Source of the DNA: Cristatella mucedo
Taxonomy: Eukaryota > Bryozoa > Phylactolaemata > Cristatellidae
Assembly (NCBI GenBank): GCA_009760855.2
Contig: WPIO01000025.1
Span: 4,324,501 to 4,388,500, forward strand
Direction: 5' to 3'
DNA: 64,000 nucleotides
Below are positions 22,646 through 34,875 of this stretch, one piece after another. Position 1 is the first letter of the stretch. Every line of letters starts with the position of its first letter. The position numbers and the translations under genes are program-made. The notes under the pieces were generated by a model. That model was not told the DNA's origin, ran no database searches, and was given only the letters and a program-made list of their open reading frames with translations.

Positions 22646-23827
22646 TCGGCTGTCTTCCGAGGTACCAATGGCTGATGACGGGAAGCCTTCCAAGACAACA
22701 CGGGTCTCATATCCATTTCAAACGCTATCTGTGCGGCTCCGACGTCCGGACAAGACCTGAAGCACAGCAGCGCTCGTAGCGGTGCTAGTCTCAGCCGACG
22801 CGCGATGAATGCTGGAGACGCCTGAATCCTGAATCACGAAGCTAGTGTAGTGACTTGTGAGTGCCGCACCGATGCTCGCAGTTATGCAGACAGTAGCGGA
22901 ACCTGGCAGCGACGAAGAGCGCCCCCTACCGCCATAGCATAACTCCATAGCACAAGTCCACATCCATAACGAAGACAAATCTATTTGATAGCGAGGGAGT
23001 GTTAAGGCTTTCAGCAATGGCCACGACGTTCACGCAGGCAGCTTGGTGGAGTCGCCTAGAGCTCAAATCAGTTCAAATTCTAAAGCCAACTGCGGAAGCA
23101 GAATTCACAGCCTGTTACGGGGCTTCTACTTTTATGCGGCATTGGGCATAGGTTATCGCGCGATCAATTCCTATCCGTTTTAGTCCAGGGACCTACCTAG
23201 CCGGGTGCGTGACCCCTAACCGATCATGTCACATATCAACAGCGTCGGGCGGCTGAACGGTACTAGACTACACTTCGTCCTCGTGAATTTTTTTTCGTAT
23301 GCTTAGACGTGCTGGCATTGCGCAAGCTATCACTAACCTATTGACTAGCTTTCTTTCCAGCGTATTTAAGAGTGCCTACAAAGAGCTTTAGTTCTCACAG
23401 AGCGTCGCAAAAATGCTTTACTATAGCTGTTGTTATTATTATTATATTGATTAACCACGCTGCTCAATCTCCTGCTCCTTTCTTAACTCCTTCCGATGTC
23501 TTCCAAGGTAAGAACGAACGGTAGCCAGCAATTTCATAAGAAACCGGGTGCTGACACTCCCAAGATGCAAATACGAGTTTTGGAGGTTGCGGCTTGGCCG
23601 GAATTTCGGTTACCCGGGAAATAGAGATGCGAAAGTGCTTTCGGGATGTCAGGGATCCCTCTACAGTACCGTCGTAATTGCTGAAACAAAATGCATAGTT
23701 GTCTGTTGAAACCCCCACCCAAACGCGCATTATCCGCGCCGTTGTTCACACTCTTTTGGGAAAGTAAGCATTCGCTCATGCTTGGAATTCCACTCCTCCG
23801 TCGGCATATGCCATGCCCTATGAACTG
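22646..23827. other. unassigned, no gene seen
   Basis: No domain, splice-paired frame or known repeat was recognised. There is a short (TTA)n at about 23430. Confidence 0.4.
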
Positions 23828-23988
23828 CCCTGGTTTAGCCAAGAGGTTAAAACGCACACCTTTAGTGACTGAGATCAAGGCGAATGCGATCAAGACCGAG
23901 GTCATGGGCTCGAGCCCTGCAGCACATGTGAAGCGCCTGGGTAGATCTTAAGTACTCTTAGAGTGCTGTTAAAATGAAATGAATTATA
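23828..23988 (+). mobile_element. diverged SINE-A copy
   Basis: Head CCTGGTTTAGCCAAGAGG, B-box region GGTCATGGGCTCGAGCCC, then GTGAAGCGCCTGGGTAGATC and an altered tail. It carries an insertion of about 20 bases between the A and B boxes compared with other copies. Confidence 0.75.
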
Positions 23989-24104
23989 GATACAATTTAC
24001 AGTTAAGTGATCGTGCCAAACGCTCAGCGTGGCTAATTTCAGATACAGCAGCCCCAGTTTCATAAATTTTGTATCCGCGCGGGTAAGCGGGACGCGCCCA
24101 GTAA

Positions 24105-24170
24105 ATACCGGAAGCCGAGTGTCGAACTCTTCCGGCACGTGTTGCGTGTGGCTCGTTGCACGCGCAACCA
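24105..24170 (+). promoter_or_regulatory. promoter-like ETS/E-box cluster
   Basis: ACCGGAAG (near 24107) and CTTCCGG (near 24129) are ETS-type sites in opposite orientation. CACGTG, an E-box, follows at about 24136. All lie within 65 bases upstream of an ATG at 24171 in locally CpG-rich DNA. Function is inferred from the motifs only. Confidence 0.4.
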
Positions 24171-24268
24171 ATGGATGCTGTGTCCGCGAAATTGAATCTC
24201 GCTCTTGCTTGTCTTGGGAATGAAATTCCGAAAGAACCAGAGTCGATTGATAAGAAGCAGCTCAAAAG
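24171..24268 (+). CDS. candidate first coding exon, unknown protein
   Basis: From ATG (context AACCAATGG) an open 98-base exon encodes MDAVSAKLNLALACLGNEIP followed by KEPESIDKKQLK. It ends at a plausible donor, AAAAG then GTATGG. The peptide looks like a helical, charged N-terminus rather than compositional noise, and the promoter-like cluster above supports it. I do not recognise the family and found no second exon before the Tigger insertion. Confidence 0.35.
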
Positions 24269-24517
24269 GTATGGCTATTTTCCTGTACGCTACGATCGTT
24301 CATGTATCATGCTCCCGTGTATCTTGCTGCCGTGTCTTATGGCCCCACGGTTTCATCGCTTGCACTCGAATTGTCTATCGCATCGAATGCATGTTGGGGT
24401 TTTTCAGGCAGGCTCATCTATGTCATGAAAGTTCGAAGAATTGTTCTGAACTATCCGGATAGCCCTCTATGACTCTTAGTCTGGTGGCAAGGTGCACGTG
24501 CTTCTCGATGTTGTCGG

Positions 24518-24625
24518 CTCTAGCCATGCAGCGGGCAATCCTTTATTGCCCACTGCATGCTGTGGTGATAGCCTTTGAGACTCTTTTGCGACTATACAGA
24601 CATATCTGTTGAATTATCAAACAAT
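24518..24625 (+). mobile_element. SINE-B fragment
   Basis: SINE-B body (GGGCAATCCTTTATTGCC, GTGGTGATAGCC, CTTTTGCGACTATAC), followed by a diverged end and a short (TA)n. Confidence 0.75.
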
Positions 24626-24817
24626 ATATATATATATATATATTGTTACTAATTTGTTTTCTTAATAAATTAGTATTCTTATATGCGGAGTATTCCCATA
24701 AGCGGGATTCCCATGTGCAAAAAATCTGGGACGCAGAGCTGCTATCCTTGTAAGCGGAGTATTCCTACATACGATATTCTTATACGCGGAGTCGACTATC
24801 TTTCCCTCTCTCTACAC

Positions 24818-24862
24818 ACACTCGCACGCACGCACGCGCGCACGCGCGCATACATACATACA

Positions 24863-24941
<79 letters not shown>
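24818..24941. repeat. compound (CACG)n/(CATA)n/(TA)n microsatellite
   Basis: CACGCACG-type units give way to about 12 CATA units and then about 25 TA units. The Tigger inverted repeat starts right after it. Confidence 0.95.
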
Positions 24942-24942
<1 letters not shown>

Positions 24943-24946
<4 letters not shown>

Positions 24947-26243
24947 CGACCCTCGTTTATCGCGGTTAATTCGTTCCAGACTCTACCGCGTTAGGTGAAT
25001 TTCTGCGATATAGGATTTTTATTTATAAATTGAATATTTTTTGTAGTTAGAGCATATAAAACCTTATTACGACCTAAATACGTTTTTCAACATTATTAGA
25101 GCCTCTAGACGTGAAATAACACCCTGTAGTCACCATTACACTCGTATCACCCGATATACTATTAGACAAAATAATACATATAATAAAATAATAAAATAAG
25201 ACATATTAGACGTTACAAATATATTATTATTGTACGTTTAATTACATACAGTTCTTAGGCACAACCACTAACCTATTAAAATAGTGTAACTTGTTCGATG
25301 ATGAAGCGGTGAAGATAAAGAGACGTACAGCACAGCAAAGAAGAGCAAGGTTACTGCTCCTCTGAAGGCCGACCTCAATAGGATAGTCTTCAGGTGGTGC
25401 AGTATCTTCAGCATGTACGTCGTCGTTTTCTTCCGCTGAATGAGTACAAGGCATAGGCAGTGGGTGCCTGTGTGCCCAGCTGAAGAATATCGTGACAGGC
25501 AGTTGCTGGCGCTGTCTTTTCATGTGAATAGGCTTTTGTAGGGTTCCATCGCAACAAGTGCATTCCGGAACCGCAATGCACGCATCATCTGTGGGTCCCA
25601 TTTGCCAATCATGTCCTGTACTTAATAGTTCTCACGACTTTCGAGAGACACTTAAGTGTAAGGCCAACTTCCTCCTCCTCCTGACCTCGAGGAACATCTG
25701 GCTGCTCTACCTCCTCCTTCTCACTCGAAGATTTAATTATCTCCACCAGATCTTCGTCAGTTGAGGGAGCCGAATGTGTCTCCAGCAGCTCATCCACATC
25801 ATCGCAGGTCATATCCGTGAAACCTTCTCCTCCCAGCATCGGGGCTAGCCTAACTGCCTTATCCACTGCCAAGTTGACTACATCCTCTGGGGTGAATCCT
25901 CTGTAGTCGTGGACAATATCAGGCCGCAACTTCTTGCAGCTGGTCTTCACGGTCTCCATCTTCATGTCATTCAACACGGCTTGTATGTTCATCAGACAGG
26001 TCGCCACGGTATACTGCCGCCAGTACTCCTTCAGCAAGAAGTTCTCAAGATCCATGCCTTTGACGAGGTGCTGCAGGGTGATTCGCATGTAGAGGACCTC
26101 TAACGCGTGAATAACGCCTCGATCCATGGGCAGAATCAGCAAAGTGGTGTTGGGAGGAAGGAACTTTTTAAAGAATATACAGTATTTGAAAAAATCTCGA
26201 TAGAGCAAAGCCGCAAAAGTAGAAGCACGAAGTGGTGAGGGAC

Positions 26244-26245
<2 letters not shown>
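24943..26245 (-). mobile_element. Tigger/pogo-family DNA transposon relic
   Basis: The right end, CAATCGACCCTCGTTTATCG at 24943, is a typical Tigger inverted repeat next to TA. On the minus strand, 25609-26170 encodes the end of a pogo-type DDE transposase: the LPPNTTLLILPMDRGVI block contains the third catalytic Asp, followed by EYWRQYTVATCLMNI, TCDDVDELLETHSAPSTDED and an acidic tail. A further tail in another frame (KRQRQQLPVTIFFSW, about 25510-25560) suggests a frameshift after the in-frame stop at 25609. The N-terminal DNA-binding and first catalytic regions are absent beyond the (TA)n at 26249, so this copy is 5'-truncated. Confidence 0.85.

Positions 26246-26248
<3 letters not shown>

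Positions 26249-26336
<88 letters not shown>
26249..26336. repeat. (TA)n microsatellite
   Basis: About 85 bases of TA with one AATATAATA interruption, marking the truncated edge of the Tigger relic. Confidence 0.95.
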
Positions 26337-26338
<2 letters not shown>

Positions 26339-26627
26339 CTGCACAATATGCTGGTGACTAGATTGCTGAACGGTCGGATACGAGTCACCCACGAACTTGT
26401 CTCGAACTAGCCAGTCTATAGCATCTTCGAACTAGCCAGTCTATAGTGTCTGAACTCTTTGGAGACAGAACTAGCATTGTTTATCTGGACTGGTTTTGTC
26501 AATGGGATGTGGGTGTGTCGGGTATGCCCGCCTTTTCTTGATAATGACAAGAGATCTTGAGCTGGATATTTGTAGTTTTTTCCTAGAGGCTAGTAAATAG
26601 TAGAAATGGCTCAGCCTCTGCCTGCAC

Positions 26628-26658
<31 letters not shown>

Positions 26659-27384
26659 CTATTTGCTCATCTACTTGCAAGGAACTGCCAATTTACCAGC
26701 TGTAATAGTATCAGTCGAAGGTAGCTTGAGATCGGTGGGAGACAAGCAGGACGAAAGGTTGCGTGTAATGGAAAATAAATGTGAGCTACCATGGGTGGCA
26801 ACAGCAGTGGAATTTAAGGTCGTTTATGTGCGGCCTTCCTCATTTTCAATCCCATGACTTCTAGTTCCACAGAATCGGCTCCGCCATCGACGACTTGACG
26901 GGAAAAGCCGGTCAAACCCCAGCCCAGGGTAGTTCAGGCTTGCAACAATTTGCTGACGCCCACTCACCAGTTGTCGAAATCTTAACCGGCACCTTTCTTT
27001 AGGCATCTTTCTGTAGCATTATATTTTTAATCCAAATTTTGAGCATAAACCTCCGAGGGATGAAGTGATGCCTAAAGCTTCATTCTTTTTCAGTCTGTCT
27101 TTGGAGGGGGGGAGGTTGCAGTGACGTCTCTTAGCGGTACCCATGGTACCGGTCGTAGCCGTCGTCCTCAGGTCGCATCTCACAACAAAAGTCTAACCAA
27201 TTCGCATTTGTATAGAAATCACATCGTTTCTTCATCCCATTCGGTGCCAAGCCCACATTTGGCTTTTCGTAAAGCATATCAACTAGATGGTCTTAGCCAT
27301 GTCGATTAGCGATAGCGTGAGGTTAGGGAATGAGCAATACAGGTGCACTGTTGTTTTCATATGAAAAAGAAATATGTAGCAGCA
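26337..27384. other. unassigned; small tandem duplication and (TA)n
   Basis: TCGAACTAGCCAGTCTATAG occurs at 26402-26421 and again at 26427-26446. A (TA)n run lies at 26631-26658. No gene was seen. Confidence 0.5.
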
Positions 27385-27490
27385 GGAGAGCCGTAGCACA
27401 GTGCCACCGCCGGTAGCTGTGTCACAACCACTTGCAATGAGCAGTAAAGGATCAGCCTCTGCAGGACTCAAACCCACGACCTGCTGTGCA
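27385..27490 (-). mobile_element. SINE-B fragment
   Basis: On the minus strand, B box GTGGGTTTGAGTCC is followed by GAGGCTGATCCTTTACTGC and a GCAAGTGGTTGTGACACAGC block related to SINE-B. Confidence 0.6.
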
Positions 27491-28956
27491 TGTCGTCCTT
27501 AGTATCTCCGAAAACTGGCAATGCTGTGGTTTTCAAGGTGGCTAAAATGGGGAAACACTCCATTTTAGATGAGTTTCAAGGGTCGGAGAGGCGTGCTCTC
27601 TTGTTGTTTTTTCTGTTGGGTGAGAACTGGTTTATGAGAAAAAGCCATTGTGAACGGCATGTTCAAATGCCTTACTACTCATCACAAACTAGGTGTCTTC
27701 GATACTTTTGCGCTGGAGTTTATGTAGGTCTGCTGTTAGTAGTTACTAAAGTACTGCTTTGCAGGATCGAGGACTAGTTGCCTGGTGCCGACGTACATGT
27801 ACTGTGCTGCTAGCCCAGTGGGACATCTGGATATAGTCATCTGCCCTGCTGGGCTCCACTCGCTTGACATGAGAGCTGATCGGCATCCGACTGATAGCAC
27901 GTCCTCGAAAGGGTTCGTACACAAACTGTGCGAAATTCTGTTTTGCATACATAGCCATCCGTGATGCGCGAAGGACTCGACCAAACAGCTTCAGTTAACC
28001 GTAACAGAATGTAATGGATCTCCGTCTGTGACTCTGCAAACCCACGAGAACCAAGCAGCTCGTTGCATAAAGAGGTTTTTCTATAGCACACACCCATATA
28101 GCCTGAGCAGCTTCTGTTGCGTGCCTTTGGTAGCCAAGAGGTTTAATCGCTGAGAGCAAAGAAAAGTGATGAGCACAGCCAACTGAGAAGGACAGTCGAC
28201 TAAGGGTATGGGAAAGGAAATGAAGTGGCAGGACAACGGCAGTGGCTCAATTAAAAGCACAATTAGTTGATACATCCTTATTCATAGGAGGGGCATGCAT
28301 TGTGCTCACTACGTGACTGGGTGGCAGCATTGTTGGGAGATGCCAGACGTCTCATTCCTAGTGCCTCGTAGGCCTTGCATCTGTCCGATTATGTACGGCT
28401 ATGGCGGCTGGTGTCAACTGAGGGTGAAGAATTCTACCATTGTCAGTATCGTCTTAGTTCCAGGCTAAAGCTGCTGCATTTATGTTTTCCTAGCCAGCAA
28501 CTGCTATCGAACCTTGTGGCAACTCTCCCCCCCCCCAAAAAAAAAGTGCTGGGGGCATTACATTTCCATTTAGATCCTGAATAAGAAGGCAGACATTTGA
28601 TCAACCTATCTTGCACTCGCCTCATTAGCGGATGCCACTGTACAATGGCTGCTTTGACAGCTATTGGTTTCTGTGGTTGATTTCGAGCTAGGAGGAGGAA
28701 GGGTTCAGCTGTGCAGTGGCACAGCAACATCGTTCTAGGCCCCCTACAGCCAAGTTACTGCATCGCGATACTCTCACATTCAGCTCTCTTGTCAGTGGCC
28801 ACAGCTAATACCGGTACGGTCCTCGTGAGGTTCTGAGCTAGGCTATTGCAACAACTGGTCCTAATTCTGTGAGAGAGGGGCTGCCAAGTAGAAGTGTCTG
28901 CTCAGGACCACTGGAAAGGATGTGCCACAGTCGGCATCAGGAGAGGATGAGAAAAT
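27491..28956. other. unassigned, no gene seen
   Basis: A 95-codon open frame at 27490-27777 (+) has no recognised motif. A homopolymer C/A run lies at 28528-28545. Confidence 0.4.
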
Positions 28957-29083
28957 GAAATTCATTTTATAGCACCTAAGAGAACTTGATTTCTATTCAA
29001 GCACTTCGCATATGCTACGGTGGCTCGAGCCCACGACCTCGGCCAGACCTTGGTCGGGGCGAGCACCTTAACCAGTGGGCCAA
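28957..29083 (-). mobile_element. SINE-A copy
   Basis: Minus-strand copy with head TTGGCCCACTGGTTAAGGTG, B-box region GTCGTGGGCTCGAGCC, tail GAAATCAAGTTCTCTTAGG and ATAAAATGAATTTCA. Confidence 0.85.
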
Positions 29084-30024
29084 TGAGGTTGTGAAGGAAT
29101 TGTGGGAGTCCTGAAGAGCAAAAGTTCTGTCACCAACTTCCTTTAAGCAGAGGAAAGGAGAAGCTAATTTATCGTCCATAGAGGACACGAGGAGGCTGAA
29201 AATGGTGCAGCAGTTCAGCTAGGTATGAGTTCGCTAAGTCGTAGTGGGCCCTATGGATCAGAGTAAGAAGTGGATCCATTGATTTACCAGGAGTCATTAG
29301 AGTTCCTTCACCAAACGTTGAACCTCTGGGATTTGTTGACTAACCTTTCAGCCAAGTTCATCACCAGCTGCAGTGGCAGAATGTCTTTTTTGGTAGCCCA
29401 GCCAAAGCTGACTCTCCAGCCTAGACAGTACCAGGGAGCTAGTTAAATTAGTTTTTACAAGTCACCATGGTAGACAGATCCTAATCTTAGATAGGGATCG
29501 GTCGTGATGGCTAGCAGTCGAGGCAGTTTACTTAATGAAACATACGAATTTAAGCAGTTACCAAAGAGCACGCCTAATTACTCCTAAGCTCCTCGATGAC
29601 TGTAAGTCGCTGGGTGTGAACTTAATCTACTTGTAGCTAGATGGCACATTCCGATGTGGCAAGAATTTAAAAAAAGCAACATTCGCCTTTTTTACTCTTA
29701 TTGCCTAGTGCCCAGCAGTCCTGCTGGGGAACCTCCCCCCCCCCCCCCCCCGCAGGAGGGGGTAGAGGGCGATCGGCTGCCCTCCGCTTATCCATGCTGC
29801 TTGTACGCAGCAGCAGCAGCTCTCTCGCTTTCGTGCTAGCAGCGACTTGCACTTAAGATGCGCCGCCTCCTGGGCGCGAATCTGTTGCACCACTTGCTGG
29901 CTCTGCTAGGTTGTGCTGCCGCGTGCACTTTATGCTGCCGCTTGCACGAGGCACGGCTTGCACTGGCCGCCGCTGCCTATGCATATCGACTGCTGCTGCT
30001 GCGGAGCCCTTCAGCCGCCACACA
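29084..30024. other. unassigned, MGMT upstream region
   Basis: A C run at 29737-29752 and GC-rich DNA from 29700 onward probably include the MGMT promoter. No specific site is claimed. Confidence 0.35.
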
Positions 30025-31145
30025 ATGTCCTTGAAAGCGGCCAGGTTCAGTGCTACCCTAGCATTTTCCGACCCATCAACGACAGTCGTGGATGGATGGC
30101 GGCAGTATCTATCTGCAGTGTGGACCATCCCAGTAACGAAACTCGTGGCCATAAACCGTTGTAGAGAAGAGATCGTGTGTGAAATATCTGCGCGGGTCGG
30201 CAAGTCCGCTCCTCCCGATGGCGTGGTTCGTCATGCCGAGACGGTCTCGTCGTGGCTTAGCACCTACTTCGGTTCTCCATCCACGTTGAGCAGCTGCGTT
30301 CCATTGCCTTCAGTTTGTGAACGCCACCTCTCAGCAACTGGAGGTGAGCAACCATTTCTTTTTTATGCTATTGTTTTTTGTGTGGCTGAAACATATGACC
30401 AGAAAATTGGCCATCGCTGCCCCCCCCCCCGGCAAGATGCGCTCACAAGTCGCTGCCCTGCTCTTGCTCTCATCATTGGTCAAACTCGCCAGCAGTCTGC
30501 GAGTAGAGAGCGATTGATGCCGGCTCGGATCCACCTTTGCTAACGAGCCGCATTTAATGTATTGGGCGGGCCCACTTTGTCGGCCGCTCTCCTGTCGTGT
30601 TGTGGTCATCGGATCGGGAGACACTGACTGCTCTGAAGAATGAGGATCTGTCGTGGATCCACTTAGCCCCCAGAGAACTTAGAAGCTCTGGGGCTCTTTA
30701 GATGTGGTCGTTACAGCCTTCGCTTGCTGTGGAAGGTTTGCACAAGGATGGGTGCTACCGGGCTGTGCAGTAGCTCGCTGCCGTTAGTAGCCGTGATTGC
30801 ACACTAGGTAAGGCGGTTGCTTTTTACGACCTCGGTCCCGAGGTTGCAGGTTTGAATTCTGCTGTGGGCGATCCTTTATTGCCTCTGAAAGCAGTTATGA
30901 TAGCCGTAAAGGCTCTTCTGTCGCTATGCAAAAGGGGCTGTTAAATCAGCTAGTTATTTTTTAGTATTCCTAGACCAGCAGCCATGCCACTGCACCACGA
31001 CATACATACTTGGTAAGCTATCCTAATCGAACTCGAACTCTCCTAATCCTAGCAATGCCCATAAACTTGCAAGGTCCTCGGCAGTGAATTAGATCGTCGT
31101 TGTTTCGTTATGTTCAATTGGCCCAATTAAGTTAGGATAACAAGG

Positions 31146-31178
<33 letters not shown>

Positions 31179-33434
31179 GAGCATTTGTGTAGCACTGGAG
31201 GAGAACTAGATCTGTTTCAAGGCACTCCTCATATATCCTGGAAAGCAAGCCAATTGATTGGTGACAATACGCGCAGTTATAGCACGAATAAGCACACAAT
31301 AGACAGTTTACATGGACGAAGCAAATGCTGTGAGGAACATGTGGGTGTTTAGCTTTCTTTTTTTTTCAATGTCGGCATAGTAAACGGCTCACACGGCTGC
31401 GCCTCGAGGCCAAGCTGCTGCAAATGCACATCTGACGTCCTGTGTGCCTGCTGCATGCCCACTGTGCATGCCTCCTGAAGTAGAAATTCGCCCGGAATCG
31501 CTCTGCATTTATGAACCGCTCGCTGTCCTGCTGCTTCAGACCTTATAGGGGGCTTTCGCTTAGTGCGAAGCAGTCGAACAATTTAGAGCAATTCAGCGTG
31601 CACGCACCGGTGCGGACAATGAAATATGTCTTATGTAGGGTATGTGAAGGCAACGAAAAGCTCTCGGTCTCGAGTAGGAGAGGCTCGAAACATCGGCCAC
31701 AACTGCTCAGCAGCAACGAGTCGCCGCGACTGCTCGAAGAGTTCAGACGATCCTCGAATTAGTTTTTCCTTGTTTTGGCTGAGCACTCTATGAAAACATC
31801 GATTATCGAACGTTTGCGATGGAAAATTCTAACAAATAACCAGTCTTTCACATTTGATGTGTGGAAAATCGTAATTCCTCTCGGGTTAATAAGGCCAGTG
31901 CCGTATGCAGATGTAGTTAGTGCCGTCACTTGTGCCGTTTCACTGTACTGGCAGCAGTCGTGATGTTTTTTTCGTAAATTGGAACCTGCGTCGCTACACT
32001 GAGGTACAGTATCAGCAAGATGTTTTACTTTCACTAATCAGCCCTCGAACGGAGCCTTCTATAATGTTCTCATTTTACTATCCTCGGAGTTGCTCCACAT
32101 GCTCTCATTGAATTTATCAAGATGTGTCAAGTGTATGGGCTTGCAAGGACATTCTGCAGCCCGTTGTGACCTAGTTCTTCTCAAGAGTCTCAACCAGCTC
32201 CAACTCCGCATAGTTTTCTGCCTTGCTATTACCCAGGAAAACCCGAACCGCTGTTACAAAGCTGTTCCAAGCCTCATTGACACTATTCTAATCTTCATTT
32301 TGATACTGTTATAATCCCCCCCCTGAGGTGCACCGTGTGGACCAGAGGAAGAGATGGCTGCTGAGGTGATGCGCCGCCCCCCCCCCCCCCGTATGTTTAC
32401 CTTGTTTGCCCTTTTTCTTGATAAAGTGGCCATAGACGAAGCAAAATTCCTCTGCCGAATGCTCGCAGCCTCTTGATGACATCTCAGGAAAATGCAGCTG
32501 TGTATGTGCTTTAGTACCTGGAATTAAACTGAAATGGTGGGCTTAAGTCTCCTGCATTTATTCTATTATTTATTTTGGGAAGTATTACCGGAGGTGGACA
32601 GGACGACAGACAGAGACAGGCGGAGCGATGTGGCTAAATCTGGCACTAGCAGTTACTAATGCTGGCCTAGCAAAGAGCTGGTATGTGATTGATTAACATG
32701 TCTGATTTTTGCTACGGGCAAGTGCGATTTCTCTTACTTCAACGAGCCCAATGAGAGCAAAGTTCAATCCTGGCGTTCAGTCTTATGTCAGTCGTTGTTC
32801 GGCCCCTTCGTCACCCTGGCTCAGTCATTCATCTTGAGGAAAGTTTGTATTTTTCAGCACTAGCATTGTTCGGCGATCGTATTCTGCACTAGGCCATCTT
32901 GGTTTAGTCGAGATGAGTCTGTAACACTGTTGCTGAAGTCTCTCGACGACAACCATTCTGAACTCGGCTCTTTTATTAAACTGGGAAACGCTTAAACATC
33001 GTTGGGAATACGTGCACACTTCCTATTTTAGGGCACAGTGACCTCATCAAAAGTACTTTGAACTTGTGACTACTCGCTAGTGGCTGTGATTTCATTTGGT
33101 GGCTCTGTTTGATGGATACAGCGGGTACACGCTCAATTTTCCAGGTCCTTTTGCAAGGCTCGTCAGGAAGACGCTGGCCGAGCACGTGCCATGCGGCTCA
33201 AGGCTGTCCTACTCTGAGCTGGCCGTGCTGTGCGGCAATGCCAAGGCTTCGCGTGCAGTCGGTCAGGCGATGAGAACTAACCCGCTGCCCATCCTCATTC
33301 CGTGCCACCGAGTCGTTCTCTCCTCAGGAGCACTTGGCAATTACTCAGGCGGCACAAAGAATGCCATAAAGAAGTGGCTGCTCGATCACGAGACCGGTCG
33401 CTCCTCGTCAGTTATAGCCAAGCAGGACGGTTGA
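30025..33434 (+). CDS. MGMT: O6-methylguanine-DNA methyltransferase (2 exons)
   Basis: MGMT moves alkyl groups from O6 of guanine in DNA to its own cysteine, in the nucleus, and is consumed by the reaction. The exons are 30025-30343 and 33145-33434, joined by GT-AG in phase 1 across a 2.8-kb intron, for 202 residues (human has 207). Exon 1 carries the diverged N-terminal domain ([20 protein letters not shown], then WLSTYFG). Exon 2 carries the catalytic domain: [11 protein letters not shown], the helix with arginine finger [11 protein letters not shown], the active-site motif PCHRV with its nucleophilic Cys, and [10 protein letters not shown]. All key residues are present. The start at 30025 was chosen because it leaves an N-terminus of nearly human length; the same frame is open upstream to 29911, so a longer start or an extra 5' exon is possible. 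The intron holds a SINE-B copy and a LINE tail. Confidence 0.9.
30783..30953 (+). mobile_element. SINE-B copy in MGMT intron
   Basis: Near-complete: TAAGGCGGTTGC head, ACGACCTCGG, B box GGTTTGAATTC, GGGCGATCCTTTATTGCC, a GATAGCCGTAAAGGCTCTTCTG block and GGGGCTGTTAAATCAGCTAG. Confidence 0.9.
31147..31222 (-). mobile_element. LINE 3'-end fragment in MGMT intron
   Basis: An (AAT)n run of about 33 bases is followed on the minus strand by a diverged LINE tail ending CAGTGCTACACAAATGCTC. Confidence 0.65.
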
Positions 33435-33796
33435 AAGTGATCGAGAGCATGGCGAATGCTCCGACCTACTGCTCGCTTGCACCACCAGGTGCTTGCAGAA
33501 TTGTCTTGCACTCCTGAGGAACTATAACGAGCCTACATTACTTAGATGCGCGACAACTTGTGCACCGCATTTGTAGCAGCTGCTTTAATGGGTCGGGCTG
33601 CTCTGAGCTCGTGTTTGCGAATGTGTGTGTGCTCGTATGCGTGCGTGTTTGTGTGTGCGCAAAATAGCAATATCAGCTCTGCTGCCTTGGTTTGCATTTA
33701 GTCAGCCTTTATATTTTTATGCTTACTGCAGGTCTATTTTGTTTATATAAATCTTGGATTCTGGTTGTAGAATGTGCAGTGCATGCACAACGTTCT

Positions 33797-33890
33797 TTAT
33801 AATTATAATAATACACTTGATAAAGCGCCCTCAGAGAACTCAATCTCTTGCTATGTGCTTTACATTTGCTGCAAAGGAAAGGTATTCTTA
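33797..33890 (-). mobile_element. LINE 3'-end fragment
   Basis: Minus-strand match to the LINE tail: TTTGCAGCAAATGTAAAGC, GAGTTCTCTGAGGGCGC, TTTATCAAGTGTATTATTAT. Confidence 0.85.
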
Positions 33891-34199
33891 ATAATAGCAA
33901 GAGCTCACTGACTGTGGACTCGCTTTGCTGAGTCATAGCAGAAGTAGCCATATCATGGTCACGGAAGACAACAACCCTGCACCATCTTGCCTCGGAAGTT
34001 CGCCATCATGCCGCTTGACGGACGGACGAACTTTCTTTAATTAGTAGAGATAGCAATAATGATAAAGGGGGTCATTTGCATAGCCTTCTAAGAAAACTTT
34101 TCGTGCGAGGTATCAAGTTTGCAAAAGCAACTAAGTCTCATGCTTAGGCAAGCCTGCTTAAGCAAAAATGAAGGCACTCATGGCCACCGGTTATTAAGA

Positions 34200-34270
34200 C
34201 CTACGGCTAGTAACATAATAAGAATAATAATAATACATTTGATAAAGCTCCCTCAGATAACTCGATGCTT
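34200..34270 (-). mobile_element. LINE 3'-end fragment
   Basis: Shorter minus-strand copy of the LINE terminus (GAGTTATCTGAGGGAGC, TTTATCAAATGTATTATT). A further diverged piece may continue at 34560-34850. Confidence 0.65.
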
Positions 34271-34875
34271 GAAATCACCTCCGATGAAGTAATGTGGCCA
34301 TTATTTTACTGTAACTTAGTCTCAGATGGCACATCAACTGAAACCGAGCAGAAAACCTAGCTGACGTGTTGATGCCAGTATTAAGTGAAAGCGAACAATC
34401 CTATGTGGTAAGCCTAAGATATATTTGCTGTCGCAATGGCTGTCAGTTGCATTAGGAACTCTTTTGTCCAAACTAGGTGCAAACTAGTTTTACAAGCATA
34501 CCATTTAGAGAAATCCTGCATAAACCACTAGCTTTTCCGAGCATGACTAGAACTAATCATTTCAAATTGTAGGCTATTTGTATTGTGCCCTCGGAGAAAT
34601 AAATTTATCTCCAGACTATACACAAGCTTTAAGTTAGTTCTTAAAATGAGCAATGTCATAATGCATAAACACACAAAGACAATTAGCATGGACCCAGCAA
34701 ATGTAGCCAGGAATGGGTGCATTTTTAGCTTCTTTATAAAATGGTGTCCCAGCAACTTGAGTACGTTGCATTTAGATGGGTCGGGTAGGAAGTGGTCTAC
34801 TTCCACCTATCTGGAACTGGCTTGGCACGTCACGTGCGGCGGGAGCTGCAGGATCTGATTGTCGTGTATCAGGCA

